Positions 4,108 through 5,676 of a stretch of 5,676 nucleotides of DNA are shown piece after piece; position 1 is the stretch's first letter, and each line of letters starts with the position of its first letter. The notes beneath the pieces are model-generated. The model searched no databases, was not told the DNA's origin, and saw only the letters and a list, made by a program, of their open reading frames with translations. The DNA lies in the NCBI GenBank assembly GCA_033721955.1, contig JAWVZY010000044.1:1-5676 (forward strand). The letters are read 5' to 3'. The stretch comes from JAWVZY01 sp033721955 (lineage in GTDB: Bacteria; Patescibacteriota; Minisyncoccia; Spechtbacterales; 2-12-FULL-38-22). A program made the position numbers and the translations under genes.

Positions 4108-5631
4108 ATGGAACATCATAAATTAAATGGAAACCCTACAATATTTGTAATGCTGGGTGCAACAGGAGATCTCGCGGAGAAAAAAATAATTCCCGCGCTT
4201 TTTAATTTATATAAAAAAGGGAAACTTCCCGAAAAATTTAAGGTTATTGGTTTTGCTAAATCTAAATATACAGATGAGGAATTTCAAAAATTTGCCGCGG
4301 GCAAACTTAAGGGTGCTACAAAAAAACAAAAAAATAATTTTTCCTCCATGTTTACATATAGGCAGGGTTTATTTGAAAAGAAGGAAGATTATAAAGAGCT
4401 TATAGATGCTGTAACAGATATAGATGATAATTGGGGAGTTTGCAGTAATAAACTTTTTTACCTTGCTGTTTTGCCGGAATTTTTTGAAATAATAGCCCGT
4501 AATTTGTCTAAAACAGGCCTTACAGCCCCCTGCAGCCCCGAAGAGGGCTGGACACGCATACTTGTAGAAAAACCCTTTGGCAAGGATGCAAAAACTGCCA
4601 GAAGGCTGGATGAGCTATTAAGCACCTTATTTAATGAGAACCAAATATATAGAATAGATCATTATTTAGCCAAAGAAATGTTGCAAAATATACTGGCATT
4701 TCGTTTCTCTAATAATTTACTGGAATCTTCATGGAATAATAGATCCGTAGAAAAAATAGATATACGCCTTTGGGAAAAGATAGGGGTTGAAAATCGTGGA
4801 GCATTTTATGATGGTGTTGGCGCTCTCAGGGATGTGGGGCAAAACCATCTTTTACAAATGTTGGCGCTTGTTACCATGGATCACCCTCAAGATTTTAGAT
4901 CGGATTCTATACGTCTAAAAAGAGCAGAACTAATGCGCACACTTACTCCCCCGCCTCCTCAAGATATTAAAAAATTCAGTTATCGTGCTCAGCATAAGGG
5001 CTATAGAGAAATAGAAGGTGTGGATAATAAAAGCCAAACAGAGACATATTTTAAAATACGGGGATTTTTAAGCCATCCGCTTTGGCGCAATGTGCCTATA
5101 TATATGGAAAGCGGTAAGCGCTTAGAGAAACAGTTAAAGGAAGTAGTAGTAACCTTTAAACATCCCAATCCTTGTATGTGCCCGCCGGAAATTGAAGAAC
5201 ATTATAGAAATCAGGTTAAGTTTACCCTTGAGCCTGAGGAGGGTATAAAGATCACTTTTCTAACTAAAGAGCCCGGCCTTGACTTTGAAGTTAGTGAGGG
5301 GGAATTTAATTTTACTATGCGCAAAAATAATCAAGGCGCTCAATATGTTGAAGAGTATGAAAAGCTTTTATTGGATTGTATAGAGGGAGATAATACATTA
5401 TTTGTAAGTACGGATGAGGTTAGGGCAATGTGGAATTTTATTGACCCATTTTTAGAGGCGTGGGAGCAAAATAAAGTACCTCTTAAAAATTATAAACCGG
5501 GGACACTCGAACCCGTAAAGGCGGTTGATATAGCGCAAAATCATATTGTAAAAGAACGTATAAAAAAGGAGCTCGGTATTGTTGGCCTTGGTAAAATGGG
5601 CAGAAATTTAGCCGAATCTTTAAAAGAATAG
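4108..5631 (+). CDS. zwf: Glucose-6-phosphate dehydrogenase, C-terminus running into gnd
   Basis: This enzyme oxidises glucose 6-phosphate to 6-phosphogluconolactone with reduction of NAD(P)+, the first step of the oxidative pentose phosphate pathway, in the cytoplasm. The nucleotide-binding loop is GATGDLAEKK (17-26). EKPFGKD lies at 154-160. The substrate motif RIDHYLAKE (182-190) has Ala where the family signature DHYLGK has Gly. The catalytic His247 lies in DVGQNHLLQML. ESGKRL is at 334-339. The normal enzyme body ends near residue 487, about the usual family length. The remaining 20 residues are not zwf but the first strand and glycine loop of a 6-phosphogluconate dehydrogenase (LGIVGLGKMG, 489-498), ended by TAG. 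The gene diverges from the ATPase across 55 bp. The ATG at 4108 follows the -10 so closely that the mRNA is probably leaderless. No pgl gene is visible. Confidence 0.96.
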   Translation: MEHHKLNGNPTIFVMLGATGDLAEKKIIPALFNLYKKGKLPEKFKVIGFAKSKYTDEEFQKFAAGKLKGATKKQKNNFSSMFTYRQGLFEKKEDYKELIDAVTDIDDNWGVCSNKLFYLAVLPEFFEIIARNLSKTGLTAPCSPEEGWTRILVEKPFGKDAKTARRLDELLSTLFNENQIYRIDHYLAKEMLQNILAFRFSNNLLESSWNNRSVEKIDIRLWEKIGVENRGAFYDGVGALRDVGQNHLLQMLALVTMDHPQDFRSDSIRLKRAELMRTLTPPPPQDIKKFSYRAQHKGYREIEGVDNKSQTETYFKIRGFLSHPLWRNVPIYMESGKRLEKQLKEVVVTFKHPNPCMCPPEIEEHYRNQVKFTLEPEEGIKITFLTKEPGLDFEVSEGEFNFTMRKNNQGAQYVEEYEKLLLDCIEGDNTLFVSTDEVRAMWNFIDPFLEAWEQNKVPLKNYKPGTLEPVKAVDIAQNHIVKERIKKELGIVGLGKMGRNLAESLKE

Positions 5632-5676
5632 GGGTGGTTTATTGTAGGATATGATAAAAATATTAAAAATCTTGAA
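5560..5676 (+). CDS. gnd: 6-phosphogluconate dehydrogenase N-terminus, interrupted by TAG, partial
   Basis: In the same frame as zwf, the sequence reads LGIVGLGKMGRNLAESLKE, then TAG (5629-5631), then GWFIVGYDKNIKNLE to the window end. This is the beta1, GxGxxG loop, alpha-A and beta2 of an NAD(P)-binding 6-phosphogluconate dehydrogenase, the enzyme two steps after zwf. The TAG sits where a Lys or Gln codon (AAG or CAG, one base away) is expected, between alpha-A and beta2. No ATG, GTG or TTG starts the domain in frame; candidate non-standard starts are ATA (5560) and ATT (5578, 6 bp after AAGGAG). Starting after the TAG would lose the glycine loop. The gene is therefore a broken, mis-sequenced or read-through reading frame, and its 3' end is outside the window. 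Identity rests on about 35 residues plus the zwf context. Confidence 0.65.

Noticed and set aside
5629..5631. Genome-wide recoding of TAG as a sense codon
   Set aside because: TAG ends the response regulator (1366-1364) and the ATPase (2891-2889) exactly where those folds finish, so it works as a normal stop in this genome.

Overview
The window is about 5.7 kb of AT-rich, tightly packed bacterial DNA read with the standard stop codons: two genes end in TAA and two in TAG. Short intergenic gaps, almost no Shine-Dalgarno motifs, leaderless or nearly leaderless starts, a solitary short PilB/GspE-type ATPase and a zwf-gnd pair together suggest an uncultivated lineage such as a Patescibacteria (CPR) member. 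This is an inference from style; no marker gene is present.

Layout. Positions 1-408 hold no convincing protein gene but are dense with signals. On the minus strand they are, in reading order: an OmpR/PhoB-type direct-repeat box with a promoter (401-368), a structured segment (346-270), a terminator-like hairpin (201-167), an 11-bp tandem repeat (155-134), a near-consensus sigma-70 promoter (115-88), and two tandem UUCG-capped hairpins (80-1) that would form the very 5' end of a transcript leaving the window. Positions 409-2038 (minus) encode a sensor kinase and an OmpR-family response regulator, regulator first. Upstream of the regulator (2085-2112) is the same direct-repeat box as at 385-401. 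This points to autoregulation plus a second target in the intergenic region, possibly a small RNA. Positions 2205-4052 (minus) hold a PilB-like ATPase followed by a membrane-anchored cyclophilin, closed by a terminator (2187-2154). Positions 4108-5631 (plus) encode glucose-6-phosphate dehydrogenase, divergent from the ATPase across a 55-bp gap with back-to-back promoters.

The most unusual coding feature is at the right edge. The zwf frame has no stop of its own and runs directly into the Rossmann-fold N-terminus of a 6-phosphogluconate dehydrogenase. That frame is cut by a single in-frame TAG (5629-5631), and the homology continues in the same frame to the window end. TAG is used as an ordinary stop by two other genes here, so wholesale recoding is unlikely. 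A nonsense mutation, a sequence error, or readthrough of a zwf-gnd fusion are the options.

The best candidates for something undescribed are the tandem UUCG-hairpin leader, the two-component-controlled RNA candidate between 165 and 361, and the zwf/TAG/gnd junction.
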